Made by a program: the position numbers and the translations under genes. Positions 26,122 to 34,653 of a DNA stretch of 59,873 nucleotides are shown piece by piece; position 1 is the first letter of the stretch, and each line of letters begins with the position of its first letter. The notes under the pieces were generated by a model, which was given only the letters and a program-made list of their open reading frames with translations, was not told the DNA's origin and ran no database searches. Origin of the DNA: an uncultured Bacteroidota bacterium (GTDB lineage Bacteria; Bacteroidota; Rhodothermia; Rhodothermales; Salinibacteraceae); assembly GCA_913056185.1 (NCBI GenBank), contig CAJXLV010000020.1:1-59873 (forward strand), read 5' to 3'.

Positions 26122-28938
26122 TCAGGAAGCTTGCAGACCGGACGACTGGTCCTCTTCCGGCGAAGTCCCGTCCGTTTCTCGGAGATCCACACGGTGTTCG
26201 GGCCCCAGGTAGACTCGCTCCTCATCGGATTGCAGGTAATAGATATTTGGAACGGCTGTCGATTCGGACGGGCTTGCGAGGACCGGCACGAACCCCAGGT
26301 CGGTGGCAGTCCGCACAATGCCCTGCAGGTTGCGCTCATCGAGGCTGGAGGCTTCGTCGAGATAAAACGGGATCCGGACGTCCGCGTCCCGCAGCAGATC
26401 GCCGATGAGCACCAGGTGCACCAGCACCTTGATTGTGATGGAGGTGCCGTTGGACTGAATGTTTTTCAGCCCGTCGTACTGGCGCGTGCGCCCGTCCACC
26501 GTAACGACCGCAAACCCGACAGTGAACAGGTCTTCGAGGCGGAGTTCGGGGTGATTGTCCAGGAGGCTCCGGAGGCGGTCGCGGTCGTCCTGGTAGGTGT
26601 CCTCCTCGCCAAACAGCGGCGCAGTTTCGTACTCGGCAATTCGCTCCAGGAGGCGAACGAGGGACTCGACCGGCTGAATGACCAGGCTGAGCTGTTTGAG
26701 GTCGGACACGGAGTGCTTGTGAAGTCGGCGGTTGATGCGGGCAGCGATGCTTTTCATGATGTCCAGGCTGGATAGCAAATCGCTCAGCCGACGCCTGAGC
26801 CCGGTCATCAGGTTCTCCCACAGCTGCCGCACAGTGCGTCGGCGTTCCTCCAGCGCCTCCATCTCATCCGCCAGCGTGTTGAGGGTCTGCGCCCGTGTGG
26901 CCCTGCGGTACTTCTCGTAGGTTGCGCGGTGGATGTGTGACAGCGTTTGGGAAAGGTCCTTGTCGAGACGTGCTTCGCGGGCGCGGCGCTCCGTGTACGC
27001 GTCCAGTTGGGGCTGGAGGCCCTCCTCTCGGGGCCGCCGGGCCGTAGCAGGGAGCAGAGGGACGGGCGTCGGTCCGTAGTCAGGCGTGGACGTCTCCAGA
27101 GGCCGGAGCGGGACGCCCCAGGAAGCCGGGGGCGGCGCCAGGGCTTCGATGCGTTCCTCCAGGGCCTCCGCCCGCCGACGCAGCGCCCGTTGCCGCGCGG
27201 TCAGCTCGCGACGCTCCTCCCGCAGCCGCCTCTGCGTGTCTTGTGCCTCCTCCAGGCGCGTCGCTACGGCCTCCCGATCGCGCCGCTTCGCCGCCAGGCT
27301 CTCCTGCACCTCCGGAAGCCCCTCGCGGGCCTCCTGCGCCCGCTCGTGGTGACGCCTCTGTTGTCGCAGCGCCTTCAGCTTGTCGTTCAGCGTGTCGGCC
27401 TCTCGGCGGCGAGCACCCATATTCTCCGCCACCGCCACCCGCTCTTCCAGGCGGGCCTGCCGCCGCTGATGGCGCTCCAGTGCAGCACGAATCTTCTCCG
27501 GATCGGTGTAATCGTCCACGGGCGGCGCGGGCACGGCCTCCACCGACACAGAACCGCCGGGGATGGCCCAGCGCCCGTCGGAGACGCGCTCCGCCTCCGC
27601 CCTGAGTCGCTGCAGGAGCGCGTCTTCGTCCTCAATCCGCACCCCGGACGACGCGTCGAGCGGCAGGTCCAGGAGGGCCGGATTCAACACACGGAAGAGG
27701 CGGTGCAGCGCCTCGTCGCCAAGGCGGCGCCTCAGGAACGCCCCTGCCAGTCCCTGCAGGCGCTCGAGGCGATGCTCCAGGCGACGGATCTCTTCCAGGG
27801 CCCGGTCGCGCCGCTCGCGGAGCGCACCGGGAGAGGCCTCCTCTGCGTCTTTAAGCGCGGCAAGAAGGTGGGCGCGCTTGTCCTCCAGCTCGTCTATGCG
27901 CGCCTGGATCGTATCGGGGCCGGCCGCCGGCGCCTGCTCGATGCGACGCTTCAGCCGCTGCTTCCTCTCCTGCAAGGTCCCCACTTCTTGGCTCAGGGCC
28001 TCTTTTTTGGCCTCCAGGTCCGCCGTGTGCCGATCGGCGTCGCTGCGCGCAGCGTCCACCGCCCGGATTCGGCGTTGTACAGCGTACTGCATGCCCGTCA
28101 CCACCGCCCGGCGTCGCATGCTCGCCCGCCGGAGCCGTACCCAATCGCTCACCAGCCGGCCCCGCAGCCGGGCCTGCTCGTCGGCCATGTCCAGCGCCGC
28201 CTCGATGTCCTGCCGGTGCCGGTCGAAGTCCGCGATCTCCTGGCGGTACTCGTCGATCTGCTCCAGCTCGTCCGCGTGCATCTCTCGCACGTCCACCGCT
28301 CGCTCTTCCAGGTCGGGGGCGTACGTGCTGCACAGCCGCGCCTTCACGTCGCTCTGGCTCAGCTGCCGAAGCTGGATCAGGCCCTTGAAGAGGGTCCGGA
28401 ACTTGCCGTACCCGTCGCTGCCGCGGACCGGCAGCAGGCCCAGGCCCGCCGTCTCCCCGCGCCCGCTGGACGTGAGCGCCTTGCGAAGATCGCTCGCCTC
28501 CAGCGCTCGGTAGTCTTTGAGGGCGAGGCGCTGTATCACCGCGTCTGCCTCCCGCGGCACCTCCCCCGCCTCCCGCTCGACCAGGAAATCCTCCCGATCG
28601 AAGGGTCCGGTGCAGGAGAACCGCTGGGGGCTGTATCGCTCGGCGGGGCCTTGGCCATACGCCCCCACCACGTGCCGCCCCGTCGGGGTCTGGCATTCGA
28701 AAAGTACATAGCTGCGGCGGCCGGGGAAATAGTGCCTTTTGGTCTCGGCCCAGCGGTACCCCGGAAAAACCATGTGGCTCGCCCGGTCGATGTAGAGCAC
28801 CTGAAGGATGTTCACCAGCGTCGTTTTTCCGATGTTGTTGGGCCCGACGAGGTGGAGCGGCCGGGTGAGGTCCACCTCGGCGTAGCTGAAGGTGGCGGCA
28901 TTGATAAGGATGAGGCGACGCGGACCGTAGGCGGGCAT
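26122..28938 (-). CDS. jetC: Wadjet SMC-like ATPase JetC
   Basis: 938 residues from ATG 28938 (MPAYGPRRLILINAATFSYA). Walker A is GPNNIGKTT (residues 32-40) and Walker B is FYLDEASSLDE near residue 861, with SNGTSITIKVLVHL before it where the ABC signature belongs. Between them are about 500 residues of coiled coil rich in R, E, Q and A (RDRALEEIRRLEHRLERLQ, RQQRRHHERAQEAREGLPEV). This is the MukB/SMC-like head-and-coil plan of JetC, the DNA-loop-extruding motor. The frame runs on to 29229, but that extension overlaps jetB and is not family-like. It lies between jetB and jetD. Confidence 0.93.
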   Translation of the reverse strand: MPAYGPRRLILINAATFSYAEVDLTRPLHLVGPNNIGKTTLVNILQVLYIDRASHMVFPGYRWAETKRHYFPGRRSYVLFECQTPTGRHVVGAYGQGPAERYSPQRFSCTGPFDREDFLVEREAGEVPREADAVIQRLALKDYRALEASDLRKALTSSGRGETAGLGLLPVRGSDGYGKFRTLFKGLIQLRQLSQSDVKARLCSTYAPDLEERAVDVREMHADELEQIDEYRQEIADFDRHRQDIEAALDMADEQARLRGRLVSDWVRLRRASMRRRAVVTGMQYAVQRRIRAVDAARSDADRHTADLEAKKEALSQEVGTLQERKQRLKRRIEQAPAAGPDTIQARIDELEDKRAHLLAALKDAEEASPGALRERRDRALEEIRRLEHRLERLQGLAGAFLRRRLGDEALHRLFRVLNPALLDLPLDASSGVRIEDEDALLQRLRAEAERVSDGRWAIPGGSVSVEAVPAPPVDDYTDPEKIRAALERHQRRQARLEERVAVAENMGARRREADTLNDKLKALRQQRRHHERAQEAREGLPEVQESLAAKRRDREAVATRLEEAQDTQRRLREERRELTARQRALRRRAEALEERIEALAPPPASWGVPLRPLETSTPDYGPTPVPLLPATARRPREEGLQPQLDAYTERRAREARLDKDLSQTLSHIHRATYEKYRRATRAQTLNTLADEMEALEERRRTVRQLWENLMTGLRRRLSDLLSSLDIMKSIAARINRRLHKHSVSDLKQLSLVIQPVESLVRLLERIAEYETAPLFGEEDTYQDDRDRLRSLLDNHPELRLEDLFTVGFAVVTVDGRTRQYDGLKNIQSNGTSITIKVLVHLVLIGDLLRDADVRIPFYLDEASSLDERNLQGIVRTATDLGFVPVLASPSESTAVPNIYYLQSDEERVYLGPEHRVDLRETDGTSPEEDQSSGLQAS

Positions 28939-29020
28939 TGGGGCTGGGGCAGGTGCGCGGAACGATCTGAGGGATCTGCAGGCACACGAGGGGCAGAGAC
29001 GGCACAAGGGAACGGTGCCC

Positions 29021-29590
29021 TCAGACGGGATCAGCAGAGGGCGGCGTCGGCTCGTCCTCCCCGTCCCCCTCGTCGTCCATTGCCCTGTCGTCCATTGCCT
29101 TCTGGCACACGTCCAGAAAGCGGAAGGCCGCACGCCGCACCCGAAACCGATCCCCGTCCGCCTCCACAAAGCCGAAGGTCTGCAGCGTGCGGATGATGCT
29201 CCGCAGGTCGTCGGTGTCGTGGACATCAATGGTGCGCATGTACGCTTCGTAGCGCGCCCTCTTCAGGTGGGGCAGCTGCTCCACCCGAAACGGTTCCTCA
29301 AAGAGCCCCGGAACGATGGAGGCGCGAGTTTCGCCGACGTGCTCGATCAGCACAAGCATGAAGAGGCCCATTTCGCGCGCCCGCGTCGTCGGCGTCGCCG
29401 TCTCGCTCGCAATCAGATAGAAAATGCCTTTGGGATGCTTGCGGAGCGTGAGCCCGAGGCCGTTGAAGAGGGCTTCGTACGCCGCCTGGTGCTCTTCGAG
29501 GGCGCGATAGAGCTCCCCATCCGCGGGCGTCAGGTGATAGCCCTTCCGGAGTCGTTGGAAGAGAGTGGCTTGGTGGGGGAGAGGCTCCAT
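29021..29590 (-). CDS. jetB: Wadjet MukE-like subunit JetB
   Basis: 189 residues from ATG 29590 (MEPLPHQATLFQRLRKGYHL). Winged-helix-like segments are LGLTLRKHPKGIFYLIAS and DDLRSIIRTLQTFGFVEADG, FRVRRAAFRFLDVC, followed by an acidic tail. In Wadjet and MukBEF-like complexes the small KITE/MukE-like protein binds the kleisin. Its place between jetA and jetC (59 and 82 nt gaps) fits this. Identification rests mainly on gene order and size; the sequence alone is weakly diagnostic. Confidence 0.8.
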   Translation of the reverse strand: MEPLPHQATLFQRLRKGYHLTPADGELYRALEEHQAAYEALFNGLGLTLRKHPKGIFYLIASETATPTTRAREMGLFMLVLIEHVGETRASIVPGLFEEPFRVEQLPHLKRARYEAYMRTIDVHDTDDLRSIIRTLQTFGFVEADGDRFRVRRAAFRFLDVCQKAMDDRAMDDEGDGEDEPTPPSADPV

Positions 29591-29649
29591 GGGCACGGGC
29601 GATTGGGGCGGAGCACGGTGTTGGGGGACGAGGGCACCCGCCGGGCGCG

Positions 29650-30894
29650 TTACGCCGACGCAGGCGGCGCAGCCTCGTCCGCCACAGTTAGGCGCACAGG
29701 CACTGCGTGGATCTGGACGGCCTCTGAGGGCAGATGGTAGCAGCGGCGTTCGGTGCCGAATGTGGCGCGCAACTCGGGGCTTTGCAGAAGAAGCCGATAC
29801 GCCCGCAGCACGCGCCGGGGCGTAGACACGTCGAGGCGTTCCAGCACCCAGGCGAGCGCATCGGGGATGGGGGCGGCCGCACAGGCTGCCTCAACCAGGG
29901 CGTCCTGGGGCTGCGGAGGCAGGGGCGGCGTGGGCGTCGAGACGGGGAGAGGGGCGGGATCGGGCGGCGTGTACCCGGCCATTTCTTCAAGGAACGCGCG
30001 GAGGCCCTCGTCCCAAAACGGGGTGCGGAACGCAAAGCTGACGGGTGCGGCCGGGTCGAGCGCCTCCAGCGCCTCAGGCCCATCGTGGTGAACGCGCTTC
30101 AGCAGCGCGGCCGCCCCCTCAAGCAGTGCGCTGTTTCGCTGCTGCGTCTGGTAAAGGCGCATCGTCTCCCGGTACGCAGCCTCAAAATTTGCGAGGACCT
30201 GCGTCCGCACCGACCGCAGGCGGTGCCGGAGCAATGTAATGTGGCGCCGTCTCTCAGCGGCCGCCGGGGCGTCTTCCTGCGCTGCCCCAAGCCCCTCTTC
30301 CAGCCGCTCAAAGCGGATTTCAAACGCCCCCTCGCTCCGGACAATCGCTCGCAGCGGATTGACGTAATCCTCGAGCAGCTCGTTGATGATCTCGAACCGT
30401 TCCCGGACGGAGTGCGCGTCGGGGTCGGCGCGGAGTTGCGTTACGCGGTTGAGGACTGCGTCCCGGTGCGAGCGGGAGAGCATCTGAATTTGGTCGACTT
30501 CGGCGTCGATGGCCGTAAGGACCCGCTGTTGGTGCGCATCCCCCGCCTGCGCCCCTGCCTGCTCCAGGCGATCGACCAGCTCTTCCAGACGGTCCAGGTA
30601 CGCCCGGAGCGGCGTGGGCGTGCTCAGGACCTGCTCGCGGCGAAAGGTGCCGAAAAGTTGCCGCAGAAATGGAGTCAGCACGACGGACGCGGTTTCCCCG
30701 CGCCTCGTCGTCACGAGACGGTGCGTCTGCAACTGCCGAAACACATATCCCGGGCGGGCCGACTGTACGCTCTCGGCCAGGCGCGCCCGAAACGCGGCCT
30801 CCTGCATGCCCGCCCGCACCCCGAAGAGCGCTTTCAGTACCTCGTAGTGGCGGTGCGCAAGCCGAAAAAAGGTTCGCAGGGTCGGCGTGGACAT
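29650..30894 (-). CDS. jetA: Wadjet kleisin-like subunit JetA
   Basis: 414 residues from ATG 30894 (MSTPTLRTFFRLAHRHYEVL); a GTG at 30924 is also in frame. It has an N-terminal winged-helix region (RPGYVFRQLQTHRLVTTRRG), a helical middle (LDRLEELVDRLEQAGAQAGD, VRERFEIINELLEDYVNPLR) and a C-terminal domain with a proline-rich linker near residue 325. This is the MukF/JetA plan: the kleisin that closes the SMC ring. It is the first gene of the leftward jetABCD operon, preceded by an AT-rich stretch with a hairpin. Confidence 0.83.
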   Translation of the reverse strand: MSTPTLRTFFRLAHRHYEVLKALFGVRAGMQEAAFRARLAESVQSARPGYVFRQLQTHRLVTTRRGETASVVLTPFLRQLFGTFRREQVLSTPTPLRAYLDRLEELVDRLEQAGAQAGDAHQQRVLTAIDAEVDQIQMLSRSHRDAVLNRVTQLRADPDAHSVRERFEIINELLEDYVNPLRAIVRSEGAFEIRFERLEEGLGAAQEDAPAAAERRRHITLLRHRLRSVRTQVLANFEAAYRETMRLYQTQQRNSALLEGAAALLKRVHHDGPEALEALDPAAPVSFAFRTPFWDEGLRAFLEEMAGYTPPDPAPLPVSTPTPPLPPQPQDALVEAACAAAPIPDALAWVLERLDVSTPRRVLRAYRLLLQSPELRATFGTERRCYHLPSEAVQIHAVPVRLTVADEAAPPASA

Positions 30895-30909
30895 GGGACC
30901 TGGACGTCT

Positions 30910-30991
30910 CCGTGTGGATGACACGGCAATCTATTGTTTCTTTACCTTCATTTTATTTTAATGTTGTGAAAATTAGTAGAATCGATTTCTG
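30910..30991 (-). promoter_or_regulatory. AT-rich jetABCD promoter region with leader hairpin
   Basis: About 64 nt at 30928-30991 are strongly AT-rich in an otherwise GC-rich window, with TAATTTTC on the minus strand resembling a -7 box. Between it and the jetA ATG lies a perfect CCGTGT-GGATG-ACACGG stem at 30910-30926. This is a likely promoter and a possible operator for the Wadjet operon. Confidence 0.5.
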
Positions 30992-31049
30992 GGAGTCGCA
31001 GACACCGAGGGAGCGATCCGGGGCAGAGCGCTGTGAGGCAAAACGTCCC

Positions 31050-31949
31050 TCAGTAGTGCCACGGCACGTCGCTCCAGTCCGGGTCGCGGCCCTCCAGGAA
31101 CGCATCGCGCCCCTCCTGCGCCTCGTCGGTCATGTAGGCCAGGCGGGTGGCCTCGCCGGCAAACACCTGCTGCCCCACCATCCCGTCGTCCACCGCGTTG
31201 AAGGCGTACTTGAGCATCCGGATGGCCGTGGGGCTCTTGCCGTTGATGGTCTCGGCCCAGTCGAGCGCCGTCTCTTCGAGGTCCTCGTGCGGCACCGCCT
31301 CGTTGGCCATGCCCATCTCCACCGCCTCCTCGGCGGAGTAATTCTTGCCGAGGAAGAAGATCTCGCGCGCCTTCTTCTGCCCCACCTGCCGCGCCAGCAG
31401 GGCCGAGCCGAACCCGCCGTCAAAACTGGCCACGTCGGGGTCGGTCTGCTTGAACGTGGCGTGCTCGGCGCTGGCGAGCGTAAGGTCGCAGATGACGTGC
31501 AGGCTGTGCCCGCCGCCCACCGCCCAGCCCGGCACCACGGCGATCACCACCTTCGGCATAAACCGGATGAGGCGCTGCACCTCCAGGATGTGCAGGCGGC
31601 CCGGCCGCGCCTCGTCGGGCGCTCCCTCCTCGTCCTCGTACTGGTACCCGTCCTGGCCCCGAATGCGCTGGTCGCCGCCCGAGGAAAACGCCCACTTCCC
31701 GTGCTTTTCGGAGGGGCCGTTGCCGGTGAGGAGTACGCAGCCCACGTCGGGCGACTGGCGGGCGTGGTCGAGGGCCCGGTACAGCTCGTCCACGGTCGGC
31801 GGGCGGAAGGCGTTGAGGACCTCGGGGCGGTCGATCGCAATGCGGACGGTGCCGTGGTCGACGGCGCGGTGGTAGGTCACGTCGTCGAAGTCGAAGCCGT
31901 CGACGGACGTCCAGGCGTCGGGATCAAACAGGTCGGAAACCGTGCCCAT
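31050..31949 (-). CDS. menB: 1,4-dihydroxy-2-naphthoyl-CoA synthase
   Basis: 299 residues, a crotonase-fold enzyme. Diagnostic MenB features are FDDVTYHRAVDHGTVRIAID with RPEVLNAFRP, the oxyanion-hole FSSGGDQRIRG..GYQYEDE stretch, VVPGWAVGGGHSLHVICDLT and QTDPDVASFDGGFGSALLAR. It closes the naphthoquinone ring from o-succinylbenzoyl-CoA in menaquinone synthesis, in the cytosol. Other men genes are not nearby. The length fits the family. It is transcribed in the same direction as the Wadjet operon but sits upstream of the jet promoter region. Confidence 0.96.
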   Translation of the reverse strand: MGTVSDLFDPDAWTSVDGFDFDDVTYHRAVDHGTVRIAIDRPEVLNAFRPPTVDELYRALDHARQSPDVGCVLLTGNGPSEKHGKWAFSSGGDQRIRGQDGYQYEDEEGAPDEARPGRLHILEVQRLIRFMPKVVIAVVPGWAVGGGHSLHVICDLTLASAEHATFKQTDPDVASFDGGFGSALLARQVGQKKAREIFFLGKNYSAEEAVEMGMANEAVPHEDLEETALDWAETINGKSPTAIRMLKYAFNAVDDGMVGQQVFAGEATRLAYMTDEAQEGRDAFLEGRDPDWSDVPWHY

Positions 31950-32093
31950 GTTGGGAGAGGCGTTGGAAGGGGAAAAGGCGTTTCGGGAACCGATCGGCGC
32001 GATGGGGCCGAGAGGCCGTATATTCTTCTCGGACCGGAAGGATGCAAAACCAATCCAGTTGGCTCCGTTCCAGGCAGCCGCAGTACGGCGACG

Positions 32094-33212
32094 TCACGAT
32101 CCACGCTCGGAGGGGGGCGACCTGAACCAGCGGCGCAGGACCGCCTCGGCGGGCTTGCCCTGCGGCGTAAATCCGGTGCGCCGCTCCACCTCGGCGGGCG
32201 GGTGCCACTTCCAGATGATGCTCCCTTTCATCCACGGCGCCTGTGCAAAGGTCGACAGAAAGGCCTGGTAGCAGCGCGCCTGGAGGGCGTCGTTGGGCGC
32301 TGCCGCTCCGTCCCGCTCCGGCCACGTCCACGGAGCCTTCGCCGCACCGGGCGCACTCCGATAGCCCACCTCGGTGAAAAGAATTGGGCGGCCCGTTCGC
32401 TCGTGCACCGCGGCCAGATCGTCCCAATGCGACGCCCAGCCGTCCCGAAGCGCCGCCGACGAGGGCGATTCGGCGTCCGTGAGCGGGAAATACGCCTGGA
32501 CGCCCACGTAGTCGAGGGCGTCCCAGAACGGGACCTGCCGGTAGGCCTTGTGCCAGTTGGCCGCGTAGGTGAGGTCGCCGTCGTACACCGCGCGAACGTC
32601 CGCGGCGAGACCGCGCCAGAAGTCGGGGCGCTCCGTAGCCGCCCGCGTCAGTTCGGTCCCCAGCACCAGCACATCGGCGGCCACCTCGGCCGCCAGGCGG
32701 GCATACATCATCAGGAAACGGCGGTACTCGGCCTCCCATTTCTGCCAGCGGTCCGCAGATTCGAACCCAATCTCGCTGCGGTTTTGTGCCTCGTCGTACC
32801 CGCCCACCCAGAGGTGCGGCTTGAGGATGACCTCCATCCCCAGCGCGTGGGCCTGGCGCGAGAGCGTGCGGATGCCGACGTGCGACTCGCTGTACCACCC
32901 GGCCGTGGTGTCGACCCCAATCTCCGTGCTCGAGGCGCGCTCCTGCCACCCGAACGCGACCAGCGTCAGGTGCGTGACGCCGAGGTCGCGCAGCCGCACC
33001 AGCAGGCTGGAGTCGGGGCGGGTGCGGGCATCGAGGGTGACCGACTGCACGTCGAAGACGGGCCCCTTGGGCGAGCCGTCGTGCCCCAGCCCCGACGCCG
33101 CCGCGCCGGGGTCTTCGGGGGGCGCGTCGGGACCTCGGCGATCTACGCCCATCCAGACGCCCACCAGGAGGAGGCCCACCGCCGTGCCAACCAGAAGCGC
33201 CCGGGACGCCAT
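32094..33212 (-). CDS. GH113-like TIM-barrel glycoside hydrolase, membrane-anchored
   Basis: 372 residues from ATG 33212 (MASRALLVGTAVGLLLVGVW, an uncleaved anchor or lipid-free signal). The barrel shows LGVTHLTLVAFGWQ, MEVILKPHLWVGGYD, AADVLVLGTELTRAATERPDFWR, ALDYVGVQAYFPLTDAESP, RPILFTEVGYRS and GSIIWKWHPP. TEL and TEVGY place the two acidic residues in the positions used by GH113 beta-mannanases (glycoside-hydrolase clan A). It would act in the periplasm on a surface or environmental glycan. The frame extends upstream into non-homologous sequence. Substrate unknown. Confidence 0.72.
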   Translation of the reverse strand: MASRALLVGTAVGLLLVGVWMGVDRRGPDAPPEDPGAAASGLGHDGSPKGPVFDVQSVTLDARTRPDSSLLVRLRDLGVTHLTLVAFGWQERASSTEIGVDTTAGWYSESHVGIRTLSRQAHALGMEVILKPHLWVGGYDEAQNRSEIGFESADRWQKWEAEYRRFLMMYARLAAEVAADVLVLGTELTRAATERPDFWRGLAADVRAVYDGDLTYAANWHKAYRQVPFWDALDYVGVQAYFPLTDAESPSSAALRDGWASHWDDLAAVHERTGRPILFTEVGYRSAPGAAKAPWTWPERDGAAAPNDALQARCYQAFLSTFAQAPWMKGSIIWKWHPPAEVERRTGFTPQGKPAEAVLRRWFRSPPSERGS

Positions 33213-33383
33213 GAGTGTACAGAAGGCTGCGGGAAGAGAGCACCCCCCAAACTTGCGCCCGGCGAGGGTGTTGCCCGTCTGCGCGCCGCATGCACATGAA
33301 TCCGACCGCATGAATCCGACCGACCGTCCGTCCGTACGCGTTGTGATCGTGAAAAATCCGCCGCACATCTCCCCCTCGTGCCC

Positions 33384-34607
33384 ATGCCGCACTACGACGT
33401 CGCCATCATTGGTGGAGGCATTGTGGGCCTCGCGACGGCCTACCGCCTCACGGAGCAGCATCCCGACACCTCGGTCGTCGTCCTGGAAAAAGAGCCCCGG
33501 GTGGCCGCCCACCAGACGAGCCATAACTCGGGCGTTATTCACTCCGGCGTGTTTTACGACCCCGGCTCCCTGAAGGCAGAAAACTGCCGCGAGGGCAAGC
33601 GGGCCCTGGTGGAGTTTTGCGAGCGGGAAGGGGTGGCGTACGACATGTGCGGCAAGGTGGTCGTGGCCACGGAGGAGAGCGAGGTGCCGGAGCTGGAGCG
33701 AATTGCGGAAAAGGGCCGCGCGAACGACGTGGCGTGCACGCGGATCGGCGCGGAGCGGCTTCAGGAGCTGGAGCCGCACGTGCAGGGCGTGGCGGCGCTG
33801 GAGGTGCCGGGCGCGGGCATCGTGGACTACCCCGGCGTGGCCCAGGCGCTCGCCGACGCCGTCACCGACCGCGGGCACACGATTCGCACCGGCGCTGCGG
33901 TACAGGACCTCCACCTCACCCGCCGCACTGTCACGATCGACACCACGGCCGGCGCCGTCCGGGCCCGGCACGCCGTCAACTGTGCCGGCCTCTACGCCGA
34001 CCGCATCGCGGCCATGAGCGGGCAGGCCCTGAACACGAAAATTGTCCCGTTCCGCGGCGAGTATTACGAGCTGGTGCCGGAGCGCCGCTTTCTCTGCAAC
34101 CGCCTCGTCTACCCCGTGCCGGACCCCGCCTTCCCCTTCCTGGGCGTCCACTACACGCCCACGGTCGACGGGCGTCTGGAGTGCGGGCCCAGCGCCGTTC
34201 TTGCGTTTGCGCGCGAGGGATACCACCTCACCGACATCCACTGGGCGGAGCTGGCCGAGATTCTGACGTACCCCGGCTTTCAGCGCCTCGCCGCCCGGCA
34301 CTGGCGCAAGGGCCTGCGCGAGCTGCTGCAGTCCATGAGCAAGCGGGCCTACCTGCAGGCCGCCCGCACGCTCATCCCCGAGGTGACCCTGGACGACTTT
34401 ACGGCGCCCTGGGCCGGGGTGCGGGCGCAGGCCCTCCGCCGCAACGGCACGCTCGTCGACGACTTCCTCATCCGCGAGACCGACCGCGTCGTGAACGTCA
34501 TCAACGCCGCCTCCCCCGCCGCCACCTCGGCGCTCAACATCGGCACGCTCCTCGTCGAACATCACCTGGCCGACCGCCTCGCGTCCACACAGGTCGCCTC
34601 CCGGTAG
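33384..34607 (+). CDS. lhgO: L-2-hydroxyglutarate oxidase
   Basis: 407 residues from ATG 33384 (MPHYDVAIIGGGIVGLATAY) with the FAD-binding GGGIVG motif at the N-terminus. AHQTSHNSGVIHSGVFYDPG, GAGIVDYPGVAQALADAV, VNCAGLYADRIAAMSG, FRGEYYELVPERRFLCNRL, VYPVPDPAFPFLGVHYTP and the C-terminal DDFLIRETDRVVNVINAASP are all typical of LhgO. It oxidises L-2-hydroxyglutarate to 2-oxoglutarate at the membrane. It is divergent from the GH113-like gene and precedes the giant helicase by 46 nt, but a functional link is not apparent. Confidence 0.93.
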   Translation: MPHYDVAIIGGGIVGLATAYRLTEQHPDTSVVVLEKEPRVAAHQTSHNSGVIHSGVFYDPGSLKAENCREGKRALVEFCEREGVAYDMCGKVVVATEESEVPELERIAEKGRANDVACTRIGAERLQELEPHVQGVAALEVPGAGIVDYPGVAQALADAVTDRGHTIRTGAAVQDLHLTRRTVTIDTTAGAVRARHAVNCAGLYADRIAAMSGQALNTKIVPFRGEYYELVPERRFLCNRLVYPVPDPAFPFLGVHYTPTVDGRLECGPSAVLAFAREGYHLTDIHWAELAEILTYPGFQRLAARHWRKGLRELLQSMSKRAYLQAARTLIPEVTLDDFTAPWAGVRAQALRRNGTLVDDFLIRETDRVVNVINAASPAATSALNIGTLLVEHHLADRLASTQVASR

Positions 34608-34653
34608 CGCCTCGCCCCCTCTTCCGAACCGCCGCACACCGCGCTCCGCCCTC

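Noticed and set aside
26947..29196. 749-residue plus-strand frame opposite jetC
   Set aside because: The minus strand has Walker A, Walker B and coiled coils of an SMC-like ATPase. The plus frame is composition-driven.
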